Source: Hydractinia symbiolongicarpus (taxonomy: Eukaryota; Cnidaria; Hydrozoa; Anthoathecata; Hydractiniidae). From it: 64,000 nt of DNA. Shown one piece after another: positions 1 through 10,900 of this stretch. The stretch lies in the NCBI RefSeq assembly GCF_029227915.1, contig NC_079884.1:14320001-14384000 (forward strand), written 5' to 3'. Within the stretch, counting starts at the first letter, position 1. Every line of letters begins with the position of its first letter. The notes beneath the pieces were generated by a model that was not told where the DNA came from, made no database searches, and was given only the letters and a program-made list of their open reading frames with translations. The position numbers and the translations under genes were made by a program.

Positions 1-235
1 TTCTCCAATTTTAAAAAAGTCACAAAAACTTGATAGAGGCAGCAAGAAAATGATTATTTTAATTTATTTATTTTATCTCATATCGTAGATTTTATATCCT
101 ATGTATACCTCTGGCACAATTTATAAACTGCGGGAATCCAAAGTCACATTACAAATAGGACTAACACTGGTGCTATTCTAATACTGCTATAATCACTGTA
201 ACGTTCAATATGTCAACTTTATCATCAACAAGGCC

Positions 236-264
236 ACAGAAACGATATACCATATCGTTTCTGT
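236..264. repeat. Perfect short hairpin, 13 bp arms
   Basis: ACAGAAACGATAT (236-248) and its exact reverse complement (252-264) with a 3 nt loop, in an intron of copy A. Could be a small foldback repeat; function unknown. Confidence 0.7.
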
Positions 265-374
265 GAATTTGGTATAGCTAGCATAATTTAGTAATTCTAA
301 ATGTAGTTGTTGAAAGTTTTACTATGACGTTATTTTGCTAGGTCATACTCACCAAAATTATATCTTTCATTCAG

Positions 375-572
375 AAAAAAGTTAGCTTTTTCTGCATTAT
401 ATCGCACACCTTCGCATTGGCCCGACAACTTTAAACCTGGACAAAGAATTCCACTGCAAGATGATGCCATTCACAAGAAAATCGAAGATTCGTTTATATT
501 AACAATGCCAACGTATGAAGTTATTTCCATAGAAGAAATTTGCCATAGTGCTCACTTCGCAAAATTTCAAAT
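375..572 (+). CDS. Copy A exon: start of PARP catalytic domain
   Basis: Acceptor TTCATTCAG before 375 and donor GTATGAG after 572. Encodes KLAFSALYRTPSHWP and FKPGQRIPLQ, ending ICHSAHFAKFQ. It is 198 nt, as in the equivalent exons of B (11437-11634) and C (32338-32535). Confidence 0.8.
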
Positions 573-3500
573 GTATGAGTTTGTCTATAATTTTAATACA
601 CTTGAGCTTTTTAGCTTTTCTCTATCAAAATATTTTGAGACTGTGTATTTTTAATGTTTAGAAAAAAAGATGAGTTTTCGAAAAGGTTAACCGAAATTAA
701 TGAAATGACTTTATACCATGGAACTAGCCACACCGTTATTGATCAAATCTGTGTTCAAAACTTTGACTGGAGGGTATCTGGGAAGAATGCTACTTGCTTT
801 GGTCAGGGAAGTTATTTTTCTAATAACGCAAGGTACAGTCATAAATATTCAACATCAGATGCATCAGGAATCTTTTATATGTTTGTCGCTGAAGTTTTGG
901 TTGGACAGTATGCTAAGGTAAAATATTATAGCTGCCAGCTGTTTTTCTTAATCAAGATAAACAAACCGTGAAATATATTTAATATCTGCTGGAACGGCTG
1001 TTGGTTTTCGACTTTAGTGACCTACACGAAAGTCGAGCTGATGCCGGCTAAAAACAAACTGGCTATTTTCAGGCATGTATGTAATTCACAGACTCGAACA
1101 TATAGATATATCTAGAATTTTTATCTTCTCCAGCCTTGGTCATGATTTCATCCAGAATGAGTGTCGCTGAAATATTTCTTTGTAATACACTTTTCGAAAC
1201 AAATATTGAATCAGCGAACAAAGTGCGCTGGTCTGTTCAGTGCGCAAAACACGTTTGCCGGATTGGTAATATGTGCGCGAGATATACGGAATGTGAGCAT
1301 TGTAACCGGTTCGTAGCTCCTTTAACTATCCACGCACAGTTTTTAACAACAATAACACAAGTTGCTTCGCTTTGCTGCCCTTTGCTGCACTTTGCATCTT
1401 TTATTCCTTCATTCCTTTATTAATTCATTTTTATAATATGTACCTATTATATATTATATGACTGATTTACGATTTAATTTGGAAAAGGTTATCAAATGTT
1501 ATGGGGTAGGAATCCGTCCAAGATAATATGCTCGAAAAACTCTGGATCAAATAGGGTTAACCGAATTTGTGATAATACCACCAACCTCATTTAATTCACG
1601 GTAGGGCAAACGCTATGACTAGGAAACTTGCCGAGATAACTTAGCAAAATGATAGAAGTACTTTGACATCTTTTATATTAATAGTCTGTCTGTGACAATA
1701 CCGAACCAGATCAAAATTTGGCTTTCCAAAGGAGATGTTTTTTCCTCCTTAAGAATGCGCACATTTTAAAAAAATAGTCTAATTTGTTTTATCAGCGATT
1801 TAGACATTACGTAGTTATAACGATTGACGTCAGAAGCCCTTGCGCAGCACTTTCAACTTTGAGGCCAATTAACTGGAAAACGAGTGAAAATAACTGGTCT
1901 TATTTCCTGCGTTGATAACTAGGAACCACATGCCACTAAAGAGGACCAATTCCCTGAAGCTGGATTGACCTATCCGTTTCGGAACAGACGGGCTGATGAC
2001 GTCATCAAAATATCTTAAAACTACAATATCTCTGCAATCATACGTCAAAAGTACATGATCCTATACCTTTTCTTGATCAACGTTTCAGGCTGTATTCCAT
2101 AGAGGCAACGGGAATACAATTTTGTTCAGCTTTTTATCGCTTCACAATCTAACAAGATCAACCAATTCTGAGATAATGTATTTTTATTTGTCAAAAACAT
2201 AGGTTCTACGAGCAAGTCCCAGAGTATCAAAACATACTTTGGAAGCTGTTTGAATAACTAGTAGCAAACGATCGTGTTATTGACGTTGCATAATGGTGCA
2301 TCTTGTTCGCTAGAAAGTCATAAAATAAAGTTATAAAATAATTTGTCATCTAATTTTGCCGTAAGTTTCTTTCCTTAAAAAAATACCTGAAGCCACGCAC
2401 TGTTTTATCATGAAAACAGCCATTCTTTCAATTCTAAACGAAACGAATGGTAAAACGCGGAACGATGCTTTTTCACACTTAAACAATATTCTAGGAAATT
2501 TATACGAATAATTTATACCGTGAGAGAACTTTTTTCTGCATTGGCAAATCCACGGGTTCGCCTGTCCTTTTTATTCTGCATAAGGCATAACGATAAGGTC
2601 CGTGGAATAATCCATTTACGCAGAAAGACAATGGAAAAATAGGTTGATTTAGATGTTTCGCTGACGTCAGCAGTGCATATACAAAATAATGGCAAAATTA
2701 AGTTTGTCTGTGGTCTGTAATGTGTAGAGTTCATCAAACTAATGCATAGGATCATACGTTTTCGACGAACGCCTAAGGAGATGTGAGGGTTTAAAGATTT
2801 TGCTAACGTCAGCAGAGACCGGCAATAACAAAAAAAAATTGTATACCCGTTACCCTCATTGTATAGATCTTGAAACACTGATCAAAAAATGCATAAGATT
2901 ATGTATCTTTGACAAACGGTTGCCGATATATCGAGGTTTAAATGTTTTTTGATGACGTCCTCAATCGGCCTAATCTGAAATGGATTCGGGGATTCAGGTT
3001 TGGGCAACTTACCCAACCTTTTTATATATATTTTTTTTAAAACAATTAATATTTTTTACATAAAAAATACAATATAACCTAAATATAACAGAACCACGAA
3101 AAAGTAAGTTTAAAGTTTGTTATTTACGAAGATCTTACCCAATTTTGTCCAAGCGTGTTCCAAGTTACCTGGCCTCATAAATTAATTTCATCATTGTCGT
3201 GCCGTAACGTTAGAAAGATAAGCATACCTTTTTCGGCGACAATAAAGGAAAATGAACATATGTGAAAATTGTCCCTTACAAACACACTGACACACTGTAT
3301 ATCGATATTTTATATGGTTATAGAAATCATGTATTTTACACATTTGTAAAGAAAGCAAGTTTGGACGTTAAATTACACTATCATTACTTTATGGTTTTGA
3401 AATGATCATGTTACCTTTTTATCTCTTCATACTCAATGATAAATTGTAACAAAGTGTTACAAACATCTTGTGTGTGCAAGAAAACGCTCTTGTTTAATTC

Positions 3501-3716
3501 TTCACTACTATAAATTTATCATAGGGTGATTCGTCGATGAAGCGTCCTCCAAACTTACCAAATTCTGACGTCGAACTTTACGACAGCTGCGTTAATGACG
3601 TAAACAATCCAAACATTTTTGTCATCTACGAAAGAGACCAATGTTATCCAAGATACCTTATATCGTACAAACAACGACTTAGATATAGAACGTCTATTTT
3701 AGAAGAAGAGCTTTAA
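375..3716 (+). CDS. ZAP/PARP12-like gene copy A, catalytic exons only (5' part outside window)
   Basis: Three exons (375-572, 662-917, 3525-3716) encode a whole PARP catalytic domain of the PARP7/11/12/13 class. Visible motifs are YHGTSHTVIDQIC (NAD-binding His), NFDWRVSGKNATCFGQGSYF and YSHKYS (second triad position, Tyr), and NNPNIFVIYERDQCYPRYL, where the third triad position is Ile instead of Glu. H-Y-I enzymes of this family are mono-ADP-ribosyltransferases or inactive. Donors and acceptors are GT/AG and phases (2, 2, 0) match copies B and C exactly. The first exon is entered in phase 2, so WWE and zinc-finger exons should lie left of the window. The C-terminal tail after YLISYKQ differs from copy B because of a small indel. 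The second intron (918-3524) is long and repeat-bearing. No disabling change is seen in the visible part. Confidence 0.85.
662..917 (+). CDS. Copy A exon: PARP active-site core
   Basis: 256 nt between acceptor TTTAG and donor GTAAAA. Carries the HGT box and the Gly-Ser-Tyr-Phe/Tyr-Ser-His box of the NAD pocket. Confidence 0.85.
918..3524 (+). other. Last intron of copy A, repeat-bearing
   Basis: About 2.6 kb without a supported gene. An open stretch at 1136-1423 has no recognisable domain. A piggyBac-like MITE end lies at 1490-1560. From 1960 the intron matches 14638 onward. A CRE-like palindrome TGACGTCA is at 1997-2004. Confidence 0.7.
1490..1560. mobile_element. End remnant of piggyBac-like MITE
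   Basis: CTCGAAAAACTCTGGATCAA followed by ATAGGGTTAA resembles the right ends of the related elements at 37064-37766 and 45117-45650. It keeps the terminal TTAA expected of a piggyBac target site. Confidence 0.55.
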
Positions 3717-4440
3717 ACATGTAAACAGAAATCGTTATACTTCAAAGTCATGGCATTCTTTCGTATTGCTATTTCTACAATGAAGGACATAAGTTGGAGA
3801 AAAATTGCTTTTATATCTATCCGTATCAAGGCACATCACAGAAATCATTTTTAAAGTAAATCACTGTTTAACACATAAACCTGTCTTATGCGAAAAACAT
3901 CGTTGAATTACTTTTTTTTGCACCTACTTTTTTTGAGCCCCGGTTTAGTGTTCAATGATCGATCATGGTATGCAGAGACTACAAAAAAACAATTTACCCT
4001 GCTTCCATCCGATAAAAGATTTTACCTTTCACCAGTATGAAAAATTGTGCACATAAAGGAATCAGTTTTTGCAAGTTTAAGGAGTCTTCGTAAGTTTCGC
4101 AAAAAAGACTTTTTGCGAAAGCTATTATTTCTTTTTTAAAACGCGATTTATACTATTTTTTTCCCTGATTTATCAGAACTTATGTAATTTTTATGTGAAG
4201 TTTAACCTCTGTGTATTTTTAATCTTTGCCTCTCCTACAAAGGAGCCCTATAAAAAACAGTATAAATTGGCAAAAAAGTTATTATTGTGTTTCGCGAAAT
4301 TTAACTTTAAGGGTGTGTGGTATAATTACTATTTTTCGGTATGTAACTCAAGTATTATTAGAACAACAGCTATTAATTGATTTTTATGATTTACATTCAC
4401 AGTTTGTAATTATCTATAATATAATACCCGTATACGTCTG
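1960..4440. repeat. Segmental duplication unit, copy 1 (matches 14638-18500)
   Basis: From CTGGATTGACC onward, about 2.5 kb (intron end, terminal exon, 3' flank) is nearly identical to the segment after copy B. The main difference is the Tigger-like insertion present only in the second copy. Confidence 0.85.
3525..3716 (+). CDS. Copy A terminal exon of PARP domain
   Basis: Begins GGT GAT TCG after acceptor ATAG and ends TAA at 3714-3716. Encodes SSMKRPPNLPNSDVELYDSC and the Ile-bearing strand. Best matched by the relic exon at 17614, with which it also shares the upstream intron. Confidence 0.8.
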   Translation, partial: GDSSMKRPPNLPNSDVELYDSCVNDVNNPNIFVIYERDQCYPRYLISYKQRLRYRTSILEEEL

Positions 4441-4442
4441 TC
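3717..4442. other. 3' flank of copy A
   Basis: No gene seen. Collinear with the flanks after 13305 and 17811. The open frames near 4195-4380 recur in all three flanks but lack any recognisable domain. Confidence 0.6.
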
Positions 4443-4530
4443 AGGTCCGTCCGTCCGTCCGTCCGTCCGTCCGTCCGTCCGTCCGTCCGTCCGTCCGTCC
4501 GTCCGTCCGTCCGTCCGTCCGTCCGTCCAA
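4443..4530. repeat. (GTCC)n microsatellite, about 21 units
   Basis: Uninterrupted GTCC repeats. The related positions 14023 and 18498 hold only a few units, so the run expanded here inside a dispersed hairpin repeat. It marks the junction where similarity to the 3' flank stops and similarity to the region upstream of copy C begins. Confidence 0.9.
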
Positions 4531-4564
4531 GCTAACACTAGCTAAGCACAATAAATAGTTTCAC

Positions 4565-4903
4565 ATGTGTTGTGAAACGAGCTGTCTTGTGAAAGATGTT
4601 TATATAGTGGGGAAAACAAATAGTTGCGATCTAAGGGAAGATTAGTATTTGGCAGAGGCTGTTCGAAATTTTACATGTCTTTACGATAAAAATTGCAAAG
4701 ATTATCGAGAAAAATATGGAGTGGCAAATGCTTGGAGAAAAGTTGAACAGAAATTGGGATATGACACTCGTTTGCAGCGCAGAACCCCTGGCGCTAAGTA
4801 TCATATCGGCTTTTTGCAGGAGAGCTTTCGAAAGGAGATGCTGTTTTGCGATTTTGAGAAATTGCTAAAAAACTGCCATGTTCCAAAAATTTATGAAATT
4901 TAG
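4565..4903 (+). pseudogene. Broken MADF-like exon upstream of copy B
   Basis: Starts like the intact copy at 25534 (Met-Cys-Cys-Glu-Thr), but GAG is TAG at 4643-4645. Downstream it encodes LAEAVRNFTCLYDKNCKDY and NAWRKVEQKLG, the pattern of a MADF (Adf-1 type Myb/SANT-like) DNA-binding domain. After GAKYHI about 230 bp present in the other copy are missing, so the frame runs on to FLQESFRKEMLF and stops at 4901. Whether it belongs to the PARP gene, to a separate gene or to a domesticated transposon ORF is not decidable here. Confidence 0.6.
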
Positions 4904-6363
4904 GATTGTAGGTGCTCATCATATAAGGGCTACTTATCTGTTTTAAGAGAAATATCTATATTTCTGTCATTTGAGAAACGAATTATTTTAGCGAATTCGT
5001 TTATACCGTCTGAAGTATTGATATTAATCTAGCCCTTACTACTGGTCATCTCTCGCGAAAACGGAATGAGTGCGTAGCAGAGTTCTTGAGTTGGGTTTTG
5101 ATCCTGCGCAGGTCCGATTTATTTTCAAGACTATACATCGTTATTATTGTGAAATATTACTTAGGGAGGTATTTAAGAGTAAAGATAATTTAATTTAGTG
5201 CTATATCCAATTTATCTGTATAAGTCCGACTTTATCGTTTGCGAAAGGTGAAAAAAACATTGTGAAGTACATCATTAGATCTACAAGATTTGATCTATTG
5301 CGTGCTTCTCATATTGCCGCTCAGTAATGGATGTTTTTCTGTCGCAGTAAAAAATGACAGCGGTGTACCACGTTTAGGCTATATAAACTACATTTACTTG
5401 TTTTTCGATAATTTAAGTCGACTTTAATTAGCTTTAGTAGGCTAACCACCATTCCTCCCAGTAATTGTTATGTCAATATAGTTAATGAATCATTTTCGGC
5501 AGGCAAATGGTCCAGTTTGAATGTTATTTTATTTTATTTGAATACCTTATACAACTTTGCATATTTTATATTTAAGTAAAGTTATCAAATATTCATCAGA
5601 TTATAAAGTCCAAACATGTTTTTAATATTAATACGATATTCATAGCAATGGAAAGGCGGCCATAAATTATATAATGGCTAATTCAACTTGTCAATATAAG
5701 TCACATGACTGTACATATCGAAATAAGACTTTTAAAATATGAAAATGTTGTTAGTTCTTATTCGAAAGAATGGAAAGTTGTATTAATTGTCGTTATTAGG
5801 AAATTTAATATATTTATGTAAGTATTTATTTCTCTGTTATTTAACAGCATTACAGTCTCTTTCTTCTTTGTCATCCTTTGTACCAGAGAGGCGCGCATTT
5901 CGACTATGTTAACAGTGTGACCTAGTAAAGAAGTGTTGTGAATTCTTATAAAAACTATTCTAGGTCTCCCTAAACTGTTCCCTCTACCCAAGTTAGTATA
6001 TTTCGACTGTAACTAGACGTATAAATTTCGGTCATAGTGTAAACACACATTGCAGGGTCATTTTTCAAAACGTAAAACTGGTCTTCATTCTAAAACAATA
6101 TTTTGCTTGTATCGCAAAATTTAATTTATCTTTTGAGTTCACGAAATAGAATCATCTGCATATAAGTTGTAGCCGCAGGAGCTTCATTTTTAAACATAAA
6201 AATTATGGCTTTAAACAGAAGAAGTTTAATAAAAAAAACAAAGGCGCTTTAAAAGGTCAATCTGTGAATGTTGTTTCTTACCAGTTTAGAAACTTCAATG
6301 TTAAACATTATATTTTGTCAATACTCTTTAAAAGTGTTTAAAAAAGTGGTGTATTACAACAAG
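4904..6363. other. Region between MADF-like exon and CCCH exon of copy B
   Basis: About 1.46 kb, nearly identical to 26099-27560. First exon(s) and promoter of copy B should lie here or further upstream, but no exon could be defined with confidence. The open frame at 5758-5991 (minus) has no domain. Confidence 0.5.
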
Positions 6364-7980
6364 AATTTTGTGGATGCTTGCATCTGTGTCAAGACTTTGT
6401 TGTTGGTTCATATTCAGGTCAATGCAGGTTATCTGGATCAAGCAAGATATCAACTGCCAACTTACGTAATCTGAACTCTAATCATAACCAAAAAGTATTC
6501 CAAATTTTTAACATGCTTACTGCAAGAGCTTATTATCACAAAATAGCAACTGCAAAGAACACTTCTCCAGTGAACGAATCTAATACCAAAAAGGTGTCAC
6601 CAGCTCAATGTACAAAGAAGGAAGAAAATGGTCCACTGTTAATTTGCTTTCACTACATGAAAAGAAATTGTCGAAATAAAAATTGTCCTCGGTTACATAT
6701 GTGTAAAGAATTTCTGGTGGATGGAAGAAAGTGTAATCTAAAGGATTGCAAGTTTGGTTTTTCCCACAGTCCTTTAGATGCACACAACAAAAAGATAATG
6801 TTAAAAAATGGAATTCAAGATAAAAAATTATCAGAGTTACTTAAACACCTTCGTAGTTCATTTTCACGTGTGTGCAGCTACTACAGAGAAAAATCTGGTT
6901 GCTCTAAACCTCAATGTCGTAGAATGCATATATGTCTTAAATTTTGCATTGGCGAATGCACCAACTTGAATTGCGCTTTTTCGCATAATTTAAAAGACAA
7001 ACACAACTTAGCAGTTCTTAGGTGCTTTTCGCTGCACAAGATATGGCATAAGAATAAATCTACCGAAAAAGTATTTATTCTATCAAATATTTTGTTTTCA
7101 AAGATGAGTCATACATATCCCAAAAAACAAACTTTGAGATATGCATCTACTGGAGATATTGTAGAACGGAATCCAATATACCACTCCACCTTAAGTTTAG
7201 CTGAGAATAATGTGGTTAAAGAATCCCAAAGTGATTTACAGGAGGACAAAGGCAGTGTTGAATCAGAAGAGGAAGAAAGCATTGAATCGGAAGATGAGGT
7301 ACCAAGAGAGAAGGATGTATTTGATTGCATTCTTAAAAATAAATCAGATGGTATTTGTTTAATATCTGATGTATCCACCCTCCTTAACCTGGATAATGAA
7401 GAATCTACGCTGTCATGGTTACAAGACCACGAACACACATTTCGAATTGTCACAACTCCAAGCAATGAGAGACATGTTTACTTGTTTCTGGCAGAAGTGC
7501 GACCGTGTTATAAATATTGGCAGATGGATGTCGGGTGTACAAAGCCTGATTGTAAAATGTTTCATATATGTCAAGCATTTCTATCAGGGAAGTCGCATAA
7601 TATGCGCACTTGTAAATTGAACCATAACCTGAAAGATCCACGAGAAAAGAAGCTCATGCAACAGTTGGAATGGTCTGTGAATGAGGATCAATTATTACTA
7701 TTACTTAAAACGCGATATCCATACGTTTGTTCATATTATACAAAGGAGAATTGTGAATATGGTGAAGATTTGTGTCCCAATCTACATGTTTGTATCGATT
7801 TTATGGAAGGTAATTGCAAGAAGCAAGGTCTCTGCCGTTTTAAACATGACAGTGCTTTTTCTGGCAAGCAAGCAATAAGGTTGATGAAAGAATATCAAAT
7901 AGATGACGACGATTTTCGAACTTGTGTTATTATACCAGACTCAAGTGAAGTAGAAATAAAAACCGATGCTACGTCACTTG
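6364..7980 (+). CDS. Copy B large exon: CCCH zinc-finger array and ZAP-like HTH
   Basis: Counting from codon 6378, fingers follow Cys-Cys-Cys-His spacing at residues 90/98/103/107, 109/119/124/130, 166/175/180/184, 186/194/199/203, 377/387/392/396, 451/459/466/470 and 472/480/486/490. The one at 398-416 lacks a middle Cys. The first (CGCLHLCQDF) lost its His. Residues about 280-310 are acidic (SEEEESIESEDE). Residues about 312-372 resemble the winged HTH that precedes fingers in ZAP. The recurring LH-x-C junction between paired fingers is typical of that domain. The frame is open from 6342. I place the start at acceptor AG 6362-6363, but there is no ATG, so it is an internal exon. Confidence 0.8.
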
Positions 7981-10900
7981 GTAAGTTCCACCTGCAGTTT
8001 AAGAACTTTATAATGTGTTTAGTGGACATAGTGTACTACCAATATCGTTTTTGTATAGATGTGTTTGATTGGCTAAAACAAGAAGGGATATGCCGAAACT
8101 TTTTAGTCGATAAATGTTCCTCAGAAATGAATTGTCATTTGGTTCACCCAGCCACCAAATCACCATATCTTTGGCAGTACAAAAAAGCATGCAACAATGA
8201 AGTCTGGAACAACTTTTCAAACGAAATTAATTCGAGCATTGAGAAGAAATACTGTGACCCATCTGCTTCCCAGTTTGTGTATGAAAATGTTATTTTTAAT
8301 TTTTTAAACAAAAAAAAAAATTATTGCCCTAATAGTTGTAATTTTGATTAAAATTACGTTGAATTTTAATCGCCTAAACTATTTATTTTTTCTATGAGAG
8401 CTTCCAATTGCAAAAATATACACTGCATTTAATTTAAAAAAACAATACGTAACCAAGAATGCTCGCTAAATTTATAACTCGAAAATACTCTCCCTAATAT
8501 CTTTTCGCGAATGTACATTTCTGTTAGTGCTCTATAACCTTTTCTAACCAATTTAGAAACCGAAATCTCCACATAATGTTCTCCTCTGGCATATCTCCTT
8601 GTGGCACATATGACGGATATAACGTTACTGTACGTCGATTGTCCACCATGTCAGCTGTACAGACAGCCGCGGAGGAAGCTTTTATATCAACTGAGTGGAA
8701 ATGGTATTGGCAAATGAATGTAGAAAAGTGGGAAGAATACAAGCACAATGTAAGCAAGTTAACGTGTTTTTCTTTTTCCTTACATACTGGAGTTAGAGCT
8801 CTCTTGAAATATGTTGTTCATTGTCGCCAACCCCGTCCCATTGCCTCCAAACTACCTTTTATCAGAACATTGAGACGAATAATAAACAGAACACAAGCTC
8901 TGTGGAGTCTGTTGCATTGTCGCGACAAGTCTAACAATCACACATAATACACTTTTGATTAGAACGCGATTAGAAGAAACGCAAGTGTGAGATATTTCTT
9001 AAATTGTTAACTAAAATATTAAATAAAAAATATATAAATCATTGTATTAATAATGCCTATATACTGAAGCGGGTCGACCTTGAAACGCATGAAATATTAT
9101 AGCTTAAAACAACAATTGCGATATATTTTTCCAATTACTTTCTATTTTTGTAATACTTATGTGCTCTTAAATGTTAAGATAAAAATATTATCACATATTC
9201 CATCCTTGTACATCTTAAACAAACTTATTTTACATAAAGAACAGCGTTCTTAGCCAGTTAGCATTGGATTGGATGAAGTGCTGTTAACTTTTTCCAATAT
9301 TATTGTTTTTTTGTGTTGTATCCAACAAGCTGATGATTGGTAAGAGGAAGCTCGGGTTACTTCTGATGGATACTTTCCTTGCTAAAAATGCATGCAGCTT
9401 GTTTGGCTGCAACAAATTTTGATAAAATTCTTCCCCTAGGGTAAATAGAATCTAGACATAGCTGTTCTACTTTTTAAGGCGACACAAGGGAGGCCCCCGT
9501 TCTGAAAAATGTCATTATAGAATTATACGTTATATTTATCGAGTGAATTGCTGCCGTCAATCACAACTGAATAAAACAAAATCACTTTGTTATGGCATTT
9601 TTTAGGGAAATTAAACATTAGTCTGTCATAAAAACTTTTAACGTTTTAGTGCATTTACTCATTCAATCTTTAGGATAAATGTAATCCTTTCGAGAAAGCC
9701 TACATTAAAGGAGATCAGCATTGTAATTTTTCCACCAATCAGTTCAAGTATAAACTTTATTTTCAAGAAATGACACAAGAAAACCAGGACGAAAAATACC
9801 GAACTAAACGAAATGTGCGAAGACGACCTGTATTTAAAGAAGCAGAGTTAATAAGGTAGGCAGTGGTAGTTAATCTCGTGAACGTGTCTTTATATTTTTT
9901 TGTGTTTTCTCCGCAGGAATGTAAAAACTATAATTCTCTCTATATGTTTTTGGTATTTGTATATTAGCTACATGACAACAAGCCCTTGAGAGCGCATTTT
10001 ACAATTGCATATATAGGTCTTTTAAACGTACTGCTTAGTTTAAACCGTCGCCGTATTTCTGTTCGGTCAGCAAGGGGGGGGGGGGGGGGTAACGTCAGTT
10101 CAAAATTATTCTTAAGTGGAATAGATACACGTCGAAAGTTTTTGAATTCTGTCTCAGAATCGTCAAAAGCAAAATTACGACCCGAAAGAACCAGGGTCCC
10201 ATGCCCCAAGGAAATAGTTAGTCTTTGTTTTACCTTTCTTATGAAATATCCCTTGACAAATTATAACACGTTTGCACAGTTTGTTTTAACAGAAATTTGC
10301 ACATTGTTCGGTTAAGCTTATATTTAATTGCAAAAGGAGGCAACGTAGCTGCCTTGCCTTAAAAACAGAATGCCCAATTCATTACGCCTCGGACTGGTTT
10401 ACTGTTTTAAGTGTAGTCGTTACAACACCACTTATTATGGCAAAACAAAAAGCCATCTTAAAGTCCGTTTGTCCAAGCACCTAGGAATTACAGCACTTAC
10501 AGGTAAACAGGTGGTTCCACAATATTTTGGTGCTGGCGCTGCAGATTTGCTATTTCCTTTTCCTCCTGCCATTTTTAATAATATCTCTTTTCTGTTTGTG
10601 ATAATTATCGATTTTTTATAAATATCGACAGACACCTGTTTCAAAAAATTCTTGTTATCTATGCGTTATGGATAAAGCATAGATAGCAATATATCATATG
10701 ATCCATTTATCTCTTACTTTCTCTTTCGATGCATTTGTGCTATATAATTTGAAATCATTGAATGATTCAATGTCTTGTTGTTACTTTTACTAAACACTTT
10801 GTTACTAAACACTCACCTTTTACCTTTTTAATTTATTATACATGTTTCAATTCCTCATCTCTTTTCCCTTAATTTTTAGCAGAACGAATATTTATATCGG

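Noticed and set aside
1136-1423. 95-codon open frame in copy A intron
   Set aside because: Cys-rich by chance reading; no domain, no splice support, absent from B and C.
4195-4558. Repetitive Arg-Pro-Ser-Val protein over the GTCC run
   Set aside because: Artefact of translating a microsatellite.
7109-7465. Minus-strand frame across the CCCH exon
   Set aside because: Shadow of the plus-strand acidic linker; Ser-rich antisense of Glu/Asp codons.
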